DNA of 64,000 bases from Methylobacterium nodulans ORS 2060 (GTDB lineage: Bacteria > Pseudomonadota > Alphaproteobacteria > Rhizobiales > Beijerinckiaceae). The translations under genes and the position numbers were made by a program. Within the stretch, counting starts at the first letter, position 1. Each line of letters begins with the position of its first letter. The notes beneath the pieces are model-generated. The model saw nothing but the letters and a program-made list of their open reading frames with translations. It made no database searches and was not told where the DNA came from. Positions 33,910 to 41,752 of the stretch are shown piece after piece. The stretch lies in the NCBI RefSeq assembly GCF_000022085.1, contig NC_011894.1, positions 584,501 to 648,500 on the forward strand, read 5' to 3'.

Positions 33910-36204
33910 TCATACGAAGGTGTAGTCTGATGAGTTTATCACTGCTGAATTAGTTAAGTTTATCACTTCATGAACTTTTCCATCTGCAGAGTTTATGCTA
34001 TACTGAGTTGCATTTATTTGCGTTAGGGTAGCGCCCTGTTCCGCTGTTCCAAAGCCTCGGAATTCAAGCCGATCTCCGGCGGATGGTCCGTTTCCTTGGA
34101 AGTCTGTTATTGTATCACCATTTGCCTGGCCCATCACAAATACGAATGTGTCATTTCCACCGTTTCCGGTAAGAATGTCTCCGCTCCTTCCAATTGGTCT
34201 ACTGAAAATTGGGGTTCCTCCTCCACCGTTGATTATATTATCCGCATCATCTCCAACGATATAATCATAGAGGTTGCTGCCATTTACGTTTTCGACATTG
34301 TAGATAGAGAAACCTAGCTGCGGGACTCTCGGTTGGGAGACATCTGCGTAAACGTAATGCGATGCAAGATTGACATTAATTCCGTTATACAAAATCGTTG
34401 TGATGTTAGAACCTGCGAGATCGAGCGTATCTAGGCCGCCCGAACCGTCGATATTTTTAACAGATCCAAAATCACTGCCAGAGACCACGAACCGATCATA
34501 TAAACCTGACCCCACTATACTCTCGATATTACTGTAATAATCAGTAGCATTTCCGTCGCTTATCGAATTGCTGCCCAGGTATACATTCAGCTCCCGAGCT
34601 GAAGAGGTATAGCTTAAAGTGTCAGTACCGGCACCCCCGTCGAATAAATTTGACCCGGAATTACCCTGGAGCGAATCGTTAAACTTGGAGCCCACCACAT
34701 TTTCGATACTATTGAGGAAGTCAAACGTCACACCATCATACGTTGCGCCAGCTGCCAAGTTGACTGAAACTCCTTGAGAGGCGGAACTGTAGCTGATTGT
34801 ATCAGTACCATCACCCCCATAAATAGTGTCGGATCCACCTGCACCACCATCAATGACATTATTTTTGAAATCTCCGTAGATCAAATCATTGAAGCCTGTA
34901 CCTTCAACGTTCTCTACGGATATAAGCGTATCATATGAATTGCCGTCGTACGCATACTCACTTGCGAGATCGAGTGTGATTGCGTGATTTGATGCGGCAT
35001 AGTTGACGGTGTCGTCGCCTGCGCCGCCATCCAAGCGGTTGGAGCCGACGCCGCCCTGAAGCGTGTCATTGAAGTCAGAGCCGACAGCGTTCTCGATGCT
35101 GCTCAGGAAGTCGAACGTGACCCCGTCGAAGGCTGCCCCAGCCGCCAGGTTGATCGAGACGCCCCGGGTCGAACTCGCATAGCTGACGGTGTCGTTACCC
35201 CCGCTCCCGTCCAAGCGGTTGGAGCCGGCGTCGCCCTGAAGCGTGTCATTGAAGTCAGAGCCGACAGCGTTCTCGATGCTGCTCAGGAGGTCGAATGTGA
35301 CCCCGTCGAAGGTTGCCCCAGCCGCCAGGTTGATCGAGACGCCCTGAGACGCATGACCATAGCTAACTGTATCGCTGCCGCCTCCTCCCTGAAGCGTGTC
35401 AGATCCGCCCGCACCCCCGTCGATCGTATTGTTTCCTGCGTCCCCGACTATGACGTCATTGAAATTTGTGCCCTGCACGTTCTCAATTGACACAAGCGTA
35501 TCAACGAACATGCCGTCATCCGCTATCTGTGTTGCGAGATTGATCGTCATCGCACGAGTTGAAGCGGCGTAGAATACAGTGTCATTACCTGCACCACCAT
35601 CTAGCCGGTTCGACCCGTATCCACCTTGGATGCTATCATCGAACTGTGAGCCAATGGCATTTTCGATGCTCGCCAGAACATCGCCAACCACGCCGTCGTA
35701 AGTGGCTTGAGCGGCGAGGTCGATCGTGACTGCGCGATTTGATGCGGCATAGCTGACGGTGTCGTCGCCTGCGCCGCCGTCCAGGCGGTTCGAGCCGGCG
35801 TCGCCCTGAAGCGTGTCATTGAAGTCAGAGCCGGCAGCGTTCTCGATGCTGCTCAGGAAGTCGAACGTGACCCCGTCGAAGGTTGCCCCAGCCGCCAGGT
35901 TGATCGAGACGCCCCGGGTCGAACTCGCATAGCTGACGGTGTCGTTACCCCCGCTCCCGTCCAAGCGGTTGGAGCCGGCGTCGCCCTGAAGCGTGTCATT
36001 GAAGTCAGAGCCGACAGCGTTCTCGATGCTGCTCAGAAAGTCGAATGTGACCCCGTCGAAGGTTGCCCCAGCCGCCAGGTTGATCGAGACGCCGCGAGGC
36101 GAGGTTATGTAACTAATAGTGTCACTTCCCCCGCTTCCATCGAAATTATCGGATACTCCTGGATTGCCATCAAAAACATCATCGTTTTGTCCGCCAGACG
36201 GCAT
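33910..36204 (-). CDS. Calcium-binding RTX-repeat protein
   Basis: A 764-residue protein built of about eight repeats of 80-90 residues. Each has an RTX-like nonapeptide core (NRLDGGAGDDTVSYAAS), a variable IDLAAQATYDGV segment and LSSIENAVGSDFNDTLQG. The end (GNGGNDTFVFVMGQANGDTI, TDFQGNGPSAGDRLEFRGF) resembles the serralysin/RTX C-terminal domain used for type I secretion. It is thus probably a secreted calcium-binding surface protein. No type I secretion genes are adjacent. The start at MPSGGQNDD has GGAG in front. The DNA is less GC-rich than its surroundings and contains near-identical internal repeats. It sits inside the disrupted umuC locus. Confidence 0.8.
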   Translation of the reverse strand: MPSGGQNDDVFDGNPGVSDNFDGSGGSDTISYITSPRGVSINLAAGATFDGVTFDFLSSIENAVGSDFNDTLQGDAGSNRLDGSGGNDTVSYASSTRGVSINLAAGATFDGVTFDFLSSIENAAGSDFNDTLQGDAGSNRLDGGAGDDTVSYAASNRAVTIDLAAQATYDGVVGDVLASIENAIGSQFDDSIQGGYGSNRLDGGAGNDTVFYAASTRAMTINLATQIADDGMFVDTLVSIENVQGTNFNDVIVGDAGNNTIDGGAGGSDTLQGGGGSDTVSYGHASQGVSINLAAGATFDGVTFDLLSSIENAVGSDFNDTLQGDAGSNRLDGSGGNDTVSYASSTRGVSINLAAGAAFDGVTFDFLSSIENAVGSDFNDTLQGGVGSNRLDGGAGDDTVNYAASNHAITLDLASEYAYDGNSYDTLISVENVEGTGFNDLIYGDFKNNVIDGGAGGSDTIYGGDGTDTISYSSASQGVSVNLAAGATYDGVTFDFLNSIENVVGSKFNDSLQGNSGSNLFDGGAGTDTLSYTSSARELNVYLGSNSISDGNATDYYSNIESIVGSGLYDRFVVSGSDFGSVKNIDGSGGLDTLDLAGSNITTILYNGINVNLASHYVYADVSQPRVPQLGFSIYNVENVNGSNLYDYIVGDDADNIINGGGGTPIFSRPIGRSGDILTGNGGNDTFVFVMGQANGDTITDFQGNGPSAGDRLEFRGFGTAEQGATLTQINATQYSINSADGKVHEVINLTNSAVINSSDYTFV
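34980..36100. repeat. Near-identical internal DNA repeats of the RTX gene
   Basis: Blocks of about 130-180 bases recur almost unchanged at about 35036, 35214, 35774 and 35964; each contains CAAGCGGTTGGAGCCG or a close variant and CTGAAGCGTGTCATTGAAGT. Identity at DNA level, not just protein, points to recent duplication or gene conversion. Confidence 0.75.
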
Positions 36205-36312
36205 ATTGCTCTCCAATACACACAGGCCACTATACAATGCTATTTACCTTAGCGCAGCTAGCGCCGCGCAGATTGGGACACTTTGTGACTGCAATCAAGC
36301 GTAAACTACGTA

Positions 36313-37654
36313 ATTACCCACGCCTGTGATGGCGGATTCAGGCGCCGATGGTCTGGAGGATGGTGGCGAACGGCCTGGCGCCGGTGAGGCGGGCTGTGTC
36401 GACGACGGTGCGGAGATCGGCCTCTCCGTTGGCCGCCCACCTCGCACGGTAGCCGTTGGTGACCTTGCGCTGCACGACAGCCGGGCGCAGCAGGCGCTCG
36501 CAGCCGTTGTTGGTAATCTCGACTGTGCCGGGATGATCGAGGAAGACCAGGAGCTGATCGCGGGCGCGGCCGATCTTGGCCTGCAGATCGCGGGTCAGAT
36601 CGCAGCGGCTCGGGGCGGACAGGATCTCCGACAGCCGCCGCTCCAGCGCCCGGCGCTTGGCCGAGAGCGTCGAGGCCGCCAAGTCGGTGACGCGCTCGGC
36701 CAGCGCGAACACCGCCTGCAGCCAGAGCTGCAGGCGAAGTGGCCCCGGGTCGTCGCTGACCTCGACCGCATAGGCGACGTCACGGGCCAGATGCGCCAGG
36801 CAGGTCTGATGTTTGGCCGCGTGGCCTTGTTGGGCGGTGTAGCGATCAGAGATCCACACCACGGGCCGATGGCCGTCCATCATCTCGTGCACCACGACGG
36901 CGCCGCGCGTCGGGGAGGCGTGATGGACCACCGCCTCGGCTGAGCGGAACACCCAATGGTAGGCGGTGCAGCCCTCGATCCGGACGCCCGTCTCGTCGGA
37001 GGCGACGACCGCGGCCCGGCGCAGCGCCGACACGGCCGCCTCGCGGCCAGGACGGAAGTAGCCCTGTGCGCGGCGGAGCATGTTCATCAGCCCGCCCTGG
37101 CTGAGCGTGAGCCCGAACAAATCCGACAGCGCCGCCTGCAGCCGCTCATACGAGAGCGCCTGGAAGGTCTTGAGGTAGGTCGCCACCGCGTGCAGCCGCG
37201 GGCCGAACGGAGTGCCGCGCGCGGCCGAAGGCACCGGAGCGACGACGTGAGCCCCGCACGACGGGCAGAGAACCGCGAGCCGCTGATGCTGGGTGACGAT
37301 CGGCGTCACCTCGGGCAACTCGACCTGCTCGGCGACGCTGACGACCTCGGCGGGAAGATCACCGTGCAGAGCGCCGCCACAGCACGAGCAGCGATCCGGA
37401 CGATGCTCGACGACCGCATCGGGATCCCCGCTGATCACCCGGCTGTGGCCTTCGTGGCCGGGCTTGGCGCCGCCGGGTCTGGCCTGCTCGCGCCGCTCCT
37501 TGCGATCGGTGGAGGGCGGCTTGGAGGAGGTGCGCGAGGTCTTCTCTGGGCGCTGCAGCCGCAGCACCAGCTCGATCAGCTCCTCCTTGCTCAGGCGCTC
37601 AAGCTCGCGGCGGCTCATCCCACGAGGGAATCAGCGAAATCCGATCCCTGCAAC
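36313..37654 (-). mobile_element. IS66 family insertion sequence inside umuC
   Basis: The element contains one long transposase gene. The right edge is set by the point where umuC homology stops (after the codons for SARAN). The left edge is approximate: an imperfect inverted match (GATGGCGGATTC against GATCGGATTTC) is seen near both ends. No target duplication could be established because the flanks differ: umuC on one side, RTX gene on the other. Confidence 0.55.
36338..37618 (-). CDS. IS66 family transposase (TnpC type)
   Basis: A 426-residue transposase. It has the N-terminal helical segment KEELIELVLRLQRPEKTSRT, the spacer SSKPPSTDRKERREQARPGG, a zinc ribbon-like part (DRCSCCGGALHGDL; AVLCPSCGAHV) and the catalytic DDE domain with VVASDETGVRIEG (first Asp), PVVWISDRY (second Asp) and the region ITNNGCERLLRPAVVQRKVT with Glu. 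The C-terminal extra domain of long IS66 proteins is short here. It appears full-length, so it may be active. TnpA/TnpB accessory genes are absent, as in single-gene IS66 elements. Confidence 0.88.
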   Translation of the reverse strand: MSRRELERLSKEELIELVLRLQRPEKTSRTSSKPPSTDRKERREQARPGGAKPGHEGHSRVISGDPDAVVEHRPDRCSCCGGALHGDLPAEVVSVAEQVELPEVTPIVTQHQRLAVLCPSCGAHVVAPVPSAARGTPFGPRLHAVATYLKTFQALSYERLQAALSDLFGLTLSQGGLMNMLRRAQGYFRPGREAAVSALRRAAVVASDETGVRIEGCTAYHWVFRSAEAVVHHASPTRGAVVVHEMMDGHRPVVWISDRYTAQQGHAAKHQTCLAHLARDVAYAVEVSDDPGPLRLQLWLQAVFALAERVTDLAASTLSAKRRALERRLSEILSAPSRCDLTRDLQAKIGRARDQLLVFLDHPGTVEITNNGCERLLRPAVVQRKVTNGYRARWAANGEADLRTVVDTARLTGARPFATILQTIGA

Positions 37655-37924
37655 GTTGGCGCGGGCGCTCATGTCCCCATAGAGCGTGTAATTCGAGGAG
37701 AACACCCGCACCTTCTCGCGTCGGCAGAGGTCGCGGATCATGAAGTAGGGCGCGCCCATCTTGATCCCGAGCGCCTTGGCCTCGCTGGTACGGGCAATGG
37801 CGCAGCCACCGTTGTTGCTCAGCACGATCCCCGGCACGCCCGTGAGGCGCGGGTCAAACACCCTCGCGCAGGAGCAGTAGAAGCTGTTGCCGTCGACCAG
37901 CGCGATGGCGCGGCCATCGCAGGG
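37631..37924 (-). pseudogene. umuC: umuC, N-terminal fragment interrupted by IS66
   Basis: Reads CDGRAIALVDGNSFYCSCAR, VFDPRLTGVPGIVLSNNGGC, AIARTSEAKALGIKMGAPYF and SSNYTLYGDMSARAN, then runs into the IS. The catalytic Asp of DGNSFY is present. In the usual operon umuC starts at an ATG overlapping the end of umuD; here no start codon is found before CDGRA, so even the fragment is unlikely to be translated. Also note GG in SNNGG, where most homologues have NNDGC. Confidence 0.8.
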
Positions 37925-38369
37925 GGCTCGGCCGGACGTGGTGCCAGCGCACCGAGAACAGCAGCACGCCCCAGATCTGGCACTCCTCCAGATCCTCCAG
38001 GCCGAAGGCGGGCATCTCCGGGTTGTCGAAGGTGAGCGCGAGGCGGTTGCCGTCGAGCACGAGGCGCTTGAGGCTCATCTCGCCGTTCACAATCGCAACG
38101 ACGACAGCGCCGGGGCTGGGGTGGAGGGAGCGGTCGACGACGGCGAGGTCCTGGTCATGGATGCCGGCGCCCTTCATGCACCAGCCGCGGACGCGCCAGA
38201 TGAAGGTCGCGGCGGGGTTGGGGGCGAGCCAGCGCGGGAGCTCGAGGGCGCCCTCGGTGAAGTCCTCGGCCGAGGACGGGAAGCCGGCGCAGAGGGTGGT
38301 GCGCATGAACGGGATGCGCACCAGCCCACTCCAGTCTGCTGCCTGCTCGCCGACCCGGTAGAGACTCAC
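37854..38369 (-). CDS. umuD: UmuD-like SOS protein with Cys at the catalytic serine position
   Basis: A 171-residue S24-family protein. The self-cleavage site LCAGFPSSAEDF (A28-G29) is intact. The catalytic Ser lies in a G-D-S-M motif in UmuD; here the sequence is RGWCMKGAGI, so Cys64 replaces Ser and Trp63 replaces Asp. Lys101 (MSLKRL) is kept at the correct spacing of 37. The start GTG follows GGAGGG, and a LexA box lies 17 bases upstream. The frame continues about 25 residues past the usual end, overlapping umuC. UmuD' supports translesion synthesis with UmuC, but umuC is destroyed here, so relaxed selection is likely. Confidence 0.8.
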   Translation of the reverse strand: MSLYRVGEQAADWSGLVRIPFMRTTLCAGFPSSAEDFTEGALELPRWLAPNPAATFIWRVRGWCMKGAGIHDQDLAVVDRSLHPSPGAVVVAIVNGEMSLKRLVLDGNRLALTFDNPEMPAFGLEDLEECQIWGVLLFSVRWHHVRPSPLRWPRHRAGRRQQLLLLLREGV

Positions 38370-38385
38370 GCTGCCCTCCGCGTTA

Positions 38386-38400
38386 GAACGAAAAGAGAAC
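38386..38400 (-). promoter_or_regulatory. LexA (SOS) box upstream of umuD
   Basis: On the minus strand GTTC, seven bases, GTTC: the direct-repeat operator recognised by alphaproteobacterial LexA. It lies 17 bases before the umuD start, the expected place. Confidence 0.8.
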
Positions 38401-38559
38401 AAACAGGCCGGCGGTTCCGGGTCAAGGTGACGGCATCGGCGTTGTGGAGAGCGGGGATAGCCCGTGAGGGCGGGCGGGACCTGCCATGGCCGGATGAGAA
38501 TGGCTGACGAGCACTCAGTGCGACCCGCCGGCCTGAGTTCGACGGAGCCGTGGGGAACC

Positions 38560-38859
38560 GTGCCAACGTCGTCAGGATCTGGCGCCTACTGCGACCGCGT
38601 GCACGCACATGCCTGGCCGACAATTGGCTTCCCGCCTGTTCGCGCGAACCTCCCTACATCTACTGCGATGGCCGCACACGTCTTCAGGAACCAGCACTTG
38701 GTGCGACCCCATCCAGGCAGTAGGCATTCCCACGGCTCCCCCGTGCCAACGAACACAGAATCCAGCGGACCCAGCACAGGCGATTGCCTGACAAGCAGTT
38801 TCCCGCTCGTCTGCGCGAGCCTCCCTGCAACGAGCGCGAGTCGTCATCTACCAGGGCAC
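38560..38859 (-). repeat. Relic CRISPR units: degenerate repeats joined to leader copies
   Basis: Degenerate repeats are seen at 38560-38595 (four mismatches or so to consensus), 38671-38706 and 38743-38778 (both strongly decayed). Two are directly joined to copies of the leader: 38601-38658 (GCACGCACATGCCTGGCC and GCGAACCTCCCT) and 38781-38840 (TTTCCCGCTCGTCTGCG, CCTCCCTGCAACGAGCG). These lie at the leader-distal end of the array. Confidence 0.65.
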
Positions 38860-39459
38860 CTGCCAGCGAGATCAGGATCTGGGATCCGTTGCGACGCGAT
38901 CGGATCCTCCGCCTCGAGGAGCGCATGCAGTGCCAACGAGCTCAGGAACTGGCGCCCGTTGAGACCATTCCCGCGGTCCGATGGACCGAGAACAGATCGT
39001 GTGCCAACGCGATCAGGATCTGGCGCCCACTGCGACCCCCCGTGTCCACATCGACGGCCGCGATGCACCAGTGCCAACGCGCTCAGGATCTGGCGCCCAC
39101 TGCGACTTCCGGCGACCCTGGATCTGCACGGCTACACAACTGTGCCAACGCGCTCAGGATCTGGCGCCCACTGCGACTTGGCCCCGCCGGCACCGGGTAG
39201 GAGACCCGCCATGTGCCAACGCGCTCAGGATCTGGCGCCCACTGCGACATAGTTCTGGCTGTTGGAGGCCAGATTGTTCTGGTGCCAACGCGCTCAGGAT
39301 CTGGCGCCCACTGCGACCTGACCTTCACGCGTGTCTACTCGGGCGTGGCCAAGTGCCAACGCGCTCAGGATCTGGCGCCCACTGCGACGTCCAGGCCGAG
39401 TTGGGCAAGGTCCGCCGGATCCTGTGCCAACGCGCTCAGGATCTGGCGCCCACTGCGAC
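38860..39459 (-). CRISPR. Type V-B CRISPR array, nine repeats, eight spacers
   Basis: Repeats of 36 bases start at 38860, 38930, 39001, 39071, 39142, 39213, 39282, 39353 and 39424. The last six are identical; the first three carry substitutions. Spacers are 33-35 bases. Read on the minus strand the repeat begins GTCGCAGTGGG and ends GCGTTGGCAC. This matches the Cas12b repeat style (GTCG at the start, TGGCAC next to the spacer), so transcription is taken as minus, the same as cas12b. The degenerate repeats then lie at the distal end, as expected. Confidence 0.95.
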
Positions 39460-39535
39460 GGCGGGCACGCACATGCCTGGCCGACAAGCGGTTTCCCGCC
39501 TGTCCGTGCGAACCTCCCTGCAATGAGCGCGAGGT
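39460..39535 (-). promoter_or_regulatory. CRISPR leader
   Basis: Sequence between the tracrRNA candidate and the first repeat, containing ACGCACATGCCTGGCC and GCGAACCTCCCTGCAATG. It is recognised as a leader because two diverged copies recur next to degenerate repeats at 38601 and 38781. Confidence 0.6.
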
Positions 39536-39627
39536 CCAACCGATGCACAACGGGCCAGAGCCGAAACCCAAGCGAAATCCGGACTCTCACTCGAGCGCGA
39601 ACGTTCGAGGAGATGCATGAGCGCTTG

Positions 39628-39737
39628 AGGTTCGCGCAGCCGCAGTGTCAAAGAGCCAGATCCAGATAAATCGTTTCGGCCGGTGGAGCTGGTCTCTTAG
39701 GCCACCCCCGAGGCACATCGAACCGACGAACGCAGGC
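39628..39737 (-). ncRNA. Predicted Cas12b tracrRNA
   Basis: Starts just after the cas12b stop codon. On the minus strand an outer stem TCGGTTCG/CGAAACGA (one mismatch) encloses TGTGCC and a hairpin GGTGG/CCACC, the same plan as the tracrRNA of Alicyclobacillus Cas12b. It is followed by a two-part anti-repeat: GGATCTGGC pairs with GCCAGATCC of the repeat, and CACTGCGGC pairs with GTCGCAGTG (one G-U), with a short internal bulge. Exact ends are unknown. Confidence 0.75.
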
Positions 39738-39738
39738 C

Positions 39739-41715
39739 CTATAGGCCAGCAGCAACAGCATAGCTTGCTTCGGCCTGAGCGTCCAAGTGCGATCTCAAGC
39801 GCCCCACCGTTTTTGCGCGGACGATCGACCAGAAGGCCGCTGACGGGAACCAGAGATCGGTCGGCAGCACGACACCGGACGGATCGCGGAAGAAGACGAC
39901 GCGCTCGCCACTCCGCTCGAGCAGTTCCTCCTCAAGGCCCTGCAGCTCTTCATCCTCCGCTGCAGCCGCCTCATCACGATCCTTCTGTGCGCCAGAGAGG
40001 CGGCGCCACTCTGCCTCAGTCGTTTTGCGCCACTGACATGAACCGCTGTCATGTCCCGTTGGCTCGAGATACCCAAACCCGCCGAGAGCGCCCGCTTGGC
40101 GCTTGCCCATGCTCAGGGGAGCCCACCGGATCTGACCTTGGACCGCCGACTTCCCGCATGGGAGGCGGAACGCGTCGCCGTGCTGCGTCCAGAAACGCCT
40201 CTGCAGGTTCTGGGCGGCGTTGATGTCGGCGTGGATGCGGGACAAGCCATTGGCGTTCAGGCAGACGAACACCTCTCCCCCGGGGAGAGGAACGAGATCG
40301 CCCGGCTTGTAGCCGTTGAGATCGAGGCCCTCGTTCTCTCGCTTGAGCAGCTCAAGGAAGCCTTGATCCTCGAATTCCCTCTTGCGCAGGGGATGACACC
40401 GAATCCCTGGCGTCATCGTGGAAGCGTGATAGCGGCTCGAGAATGCAGCCGGGGTATCGAGGCAGAATGCGGCAAGAGGCTGACGCGCATGCTTGCGAGC
40501 GCTGTCCGGATCCCGTCGATCTTGGATCCCGTAGATCTCGCCCTGCATGCCGACCATGTCGGGCACGCCACGATGGGCCCACTGCATGAGCTGGGAGTTC
40601 TCTCGACGAGGGCGGTCGGTCCGCATGCGGTACCGGCTCAGATCCTCGAACAGGATGACGTGACAAGGGGCGTGCTTCTGCACCCAGTACCCGAACTCGT
40701 TGCGCTGGAAGCCTCGAGCCGCCTGGACGATCAGGTCAGCACCCGTCTTGAGCCTGTCGTCCTTCAGGGCGTCGATGTGATCCAGGAGGTCCTTGGCGAA
40801 GACACCCCCTCGTTCGCGATCGAGCCGGCGGATGTCACCCGAGGCCCGACCCGCCAGGGACCAGCTCTGAAGGAAACGGCGGACGTCGGTCAGGTGCTGG
40901 ACCGACCACATCGACTTGCCGGCGTACTTGCGGTCTTCGCGGGATCGCGTCCGGCTGCGCCACTCGGAGACGACGGCGCCGAACTCGGTGCGATACAGGC
41001 GAGCAGCCCGTTTACAGGTGTCCTGCCAGAGCGGATCAGCGACGGTCGAGCACCGCTCCAACTCAGAGAGCAGGCTGGCCTCGAACGGCCATAGCTCCTT
41101 CGCCGACCAGGCCTCGCGGAGGTCGGTGAGATAAGCGTCTCGCTCCCCCTTCTGGACGGTCGCTGCTCGTAGAAGTTGGCGGTGCCGGTTCAGCCCACCA
41201 CGGAGCTGACGGAGTTCGGCGTCAGCCTGAGCCCGCCACTGTTGGCCAGCAGCCCCGACGTTCTCACCCGGCAGCTCGAGCGTGAAGGACCTCTCGTGTA
41301 CCGCCCACAGCCGGAACTCGGCGAGTGGAAACGCGACGCCGGTGGTTGGGGCCGTATCCTTCAACTCGAACACTGAGCACGTCGCGAACGAGCGAACTCC
41401 GAGGTCGATGGAAAGGACTCGAAGGCCGGCTTGGACACTGTCAGCGTGCTTGCTCTTGGCTCCCTTCGCCGACTGGAAGTGGAAGGCAGCCCTTGCAAGC
41501 TGATCGTCAACGCCGTCCGGTAAGACGTGAGCGACGTCGAGCGCCAGCTTGAGGAACGCTGAACCGATATCGCCAGCATCGACGCGATCACGAATGCGAC
41601 CACGCAGATGGTCCCAGTTCAATAGAAGGTCAGCGCTCCCAAGCTTGGCTTCGAACACCTCATTCATGTTGGTGCAGTAGGTGATCTTCTGCTGCTTGTC
41701 CTGCTTCGTGAGCAC
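39739..41715 (-). CDS. cas12b: Cas12b (C2c1) effector, C-terminal part with the RuvC nuclease
   Basis: A 658-residue frame that carries the catalytic half of Cas12b. RuvC-I is LRVLSIDLGVRSFATCSVF (Asp104 of this frame), RuvC-II is HVILFEDLSRYRMRTDRPRR (Glu357) followed by SQLMQWAHRGV, and RuvC-III is IHADINAAQNLQRRFW (Asp497). Nuc-domain landmarks AAFSSRY and PGIRC lie between, and FFRDPSGVV with FWSIVRAK near the end match AacCas12b. The frame is open further upstream to the C6 tract at 41755 (PYKFSLAPSDQLQGVV), so the GTG at 41715 is probably not a real start. About 20 residues after EIYGI look inserted compared with Aac. RNA-guided DNA cleavage is the role if it is produced with the N-terminal part. 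Confidence 0.92.
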   Translation of the reverse strand: MLTKQDKQQKITYCTNMNEVFEAKLGSADLLLNWDHLRGRIRDRVDAGDIGSAFLKLALDVAHVLPDGVDDQLARAAFHFQSAKGAKSKHADSVQAGLRVLSIDLGVRSFATCSVFELKDTAPTTGVAFPLAEFRLWAVHERSFTLELPGENVGAAGQQWRAQADAELRQLRGGLNRHRQLLRAATVQKGERDAYLTDLREAWSAKELWPFEASLLSELERCSTVADPLWQDTCKRAARLYRTEFGAVVSEWRSRTRSREDRKYAGKSMWSVQHLTDVRRFLQSWSLAGRASGDIRRLDRERGGVFAKDLLDHIDALKDDRLKTGADLIVQAARGFQRNEFGYWVQKHAPCHVILFEDLSRYRMRTDRPRRENSQLMQWAHRGVPDMVGMQGEIYGIQDRRDPDSARKHARQPLAAFCLDTPAAFSSRYHASTMTPGIRCHPLRKREFEDQGFLELLKRENEGLDLNGYKPGDLVPLPGGEVFVCLNANGLSRIHADINAAQNLQRRFWTQHGDAFRLPCGKSAVQGQIRWAPLSMGKRQAGALGGFGYLEPTGHDSGSCQWRKTTEAEWRRLSGAQKDRDEAAAAEDEELQGLEEELLERSGERVVFFRDPSGVVLPTDLWFPSAAFWSIVRAKTVGRLRSHLDAQAEASYAVAAGL

Positions 41716-41752
41716 GACACCCTGCAGCTGATCGGACGGCGCCAGCGAGAAC

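Noticed and set aside
34980-36100. Regular DNA repeats considered as a second CRISPR-like array
   Set aside because: The repeats are in frame, encode RTX modules, and the intervals are not spacer-like.
36338-37618. IS66 transposase considered as a TnpB-like relative of Cas12b because it is only a few kb away
   Set aside because: It has IS66 zinc-ribbon and DDE features and no RuvC split motifs; it is unrelated to Cas12.
38464-39252. Open frame through the CRISPR array with repeated PTRSGSGAHCD
   Set aside because: It is the translation of the CRISPR repeats themselves; the frame has no start signal, and the repeats pair with a tracrRNA.
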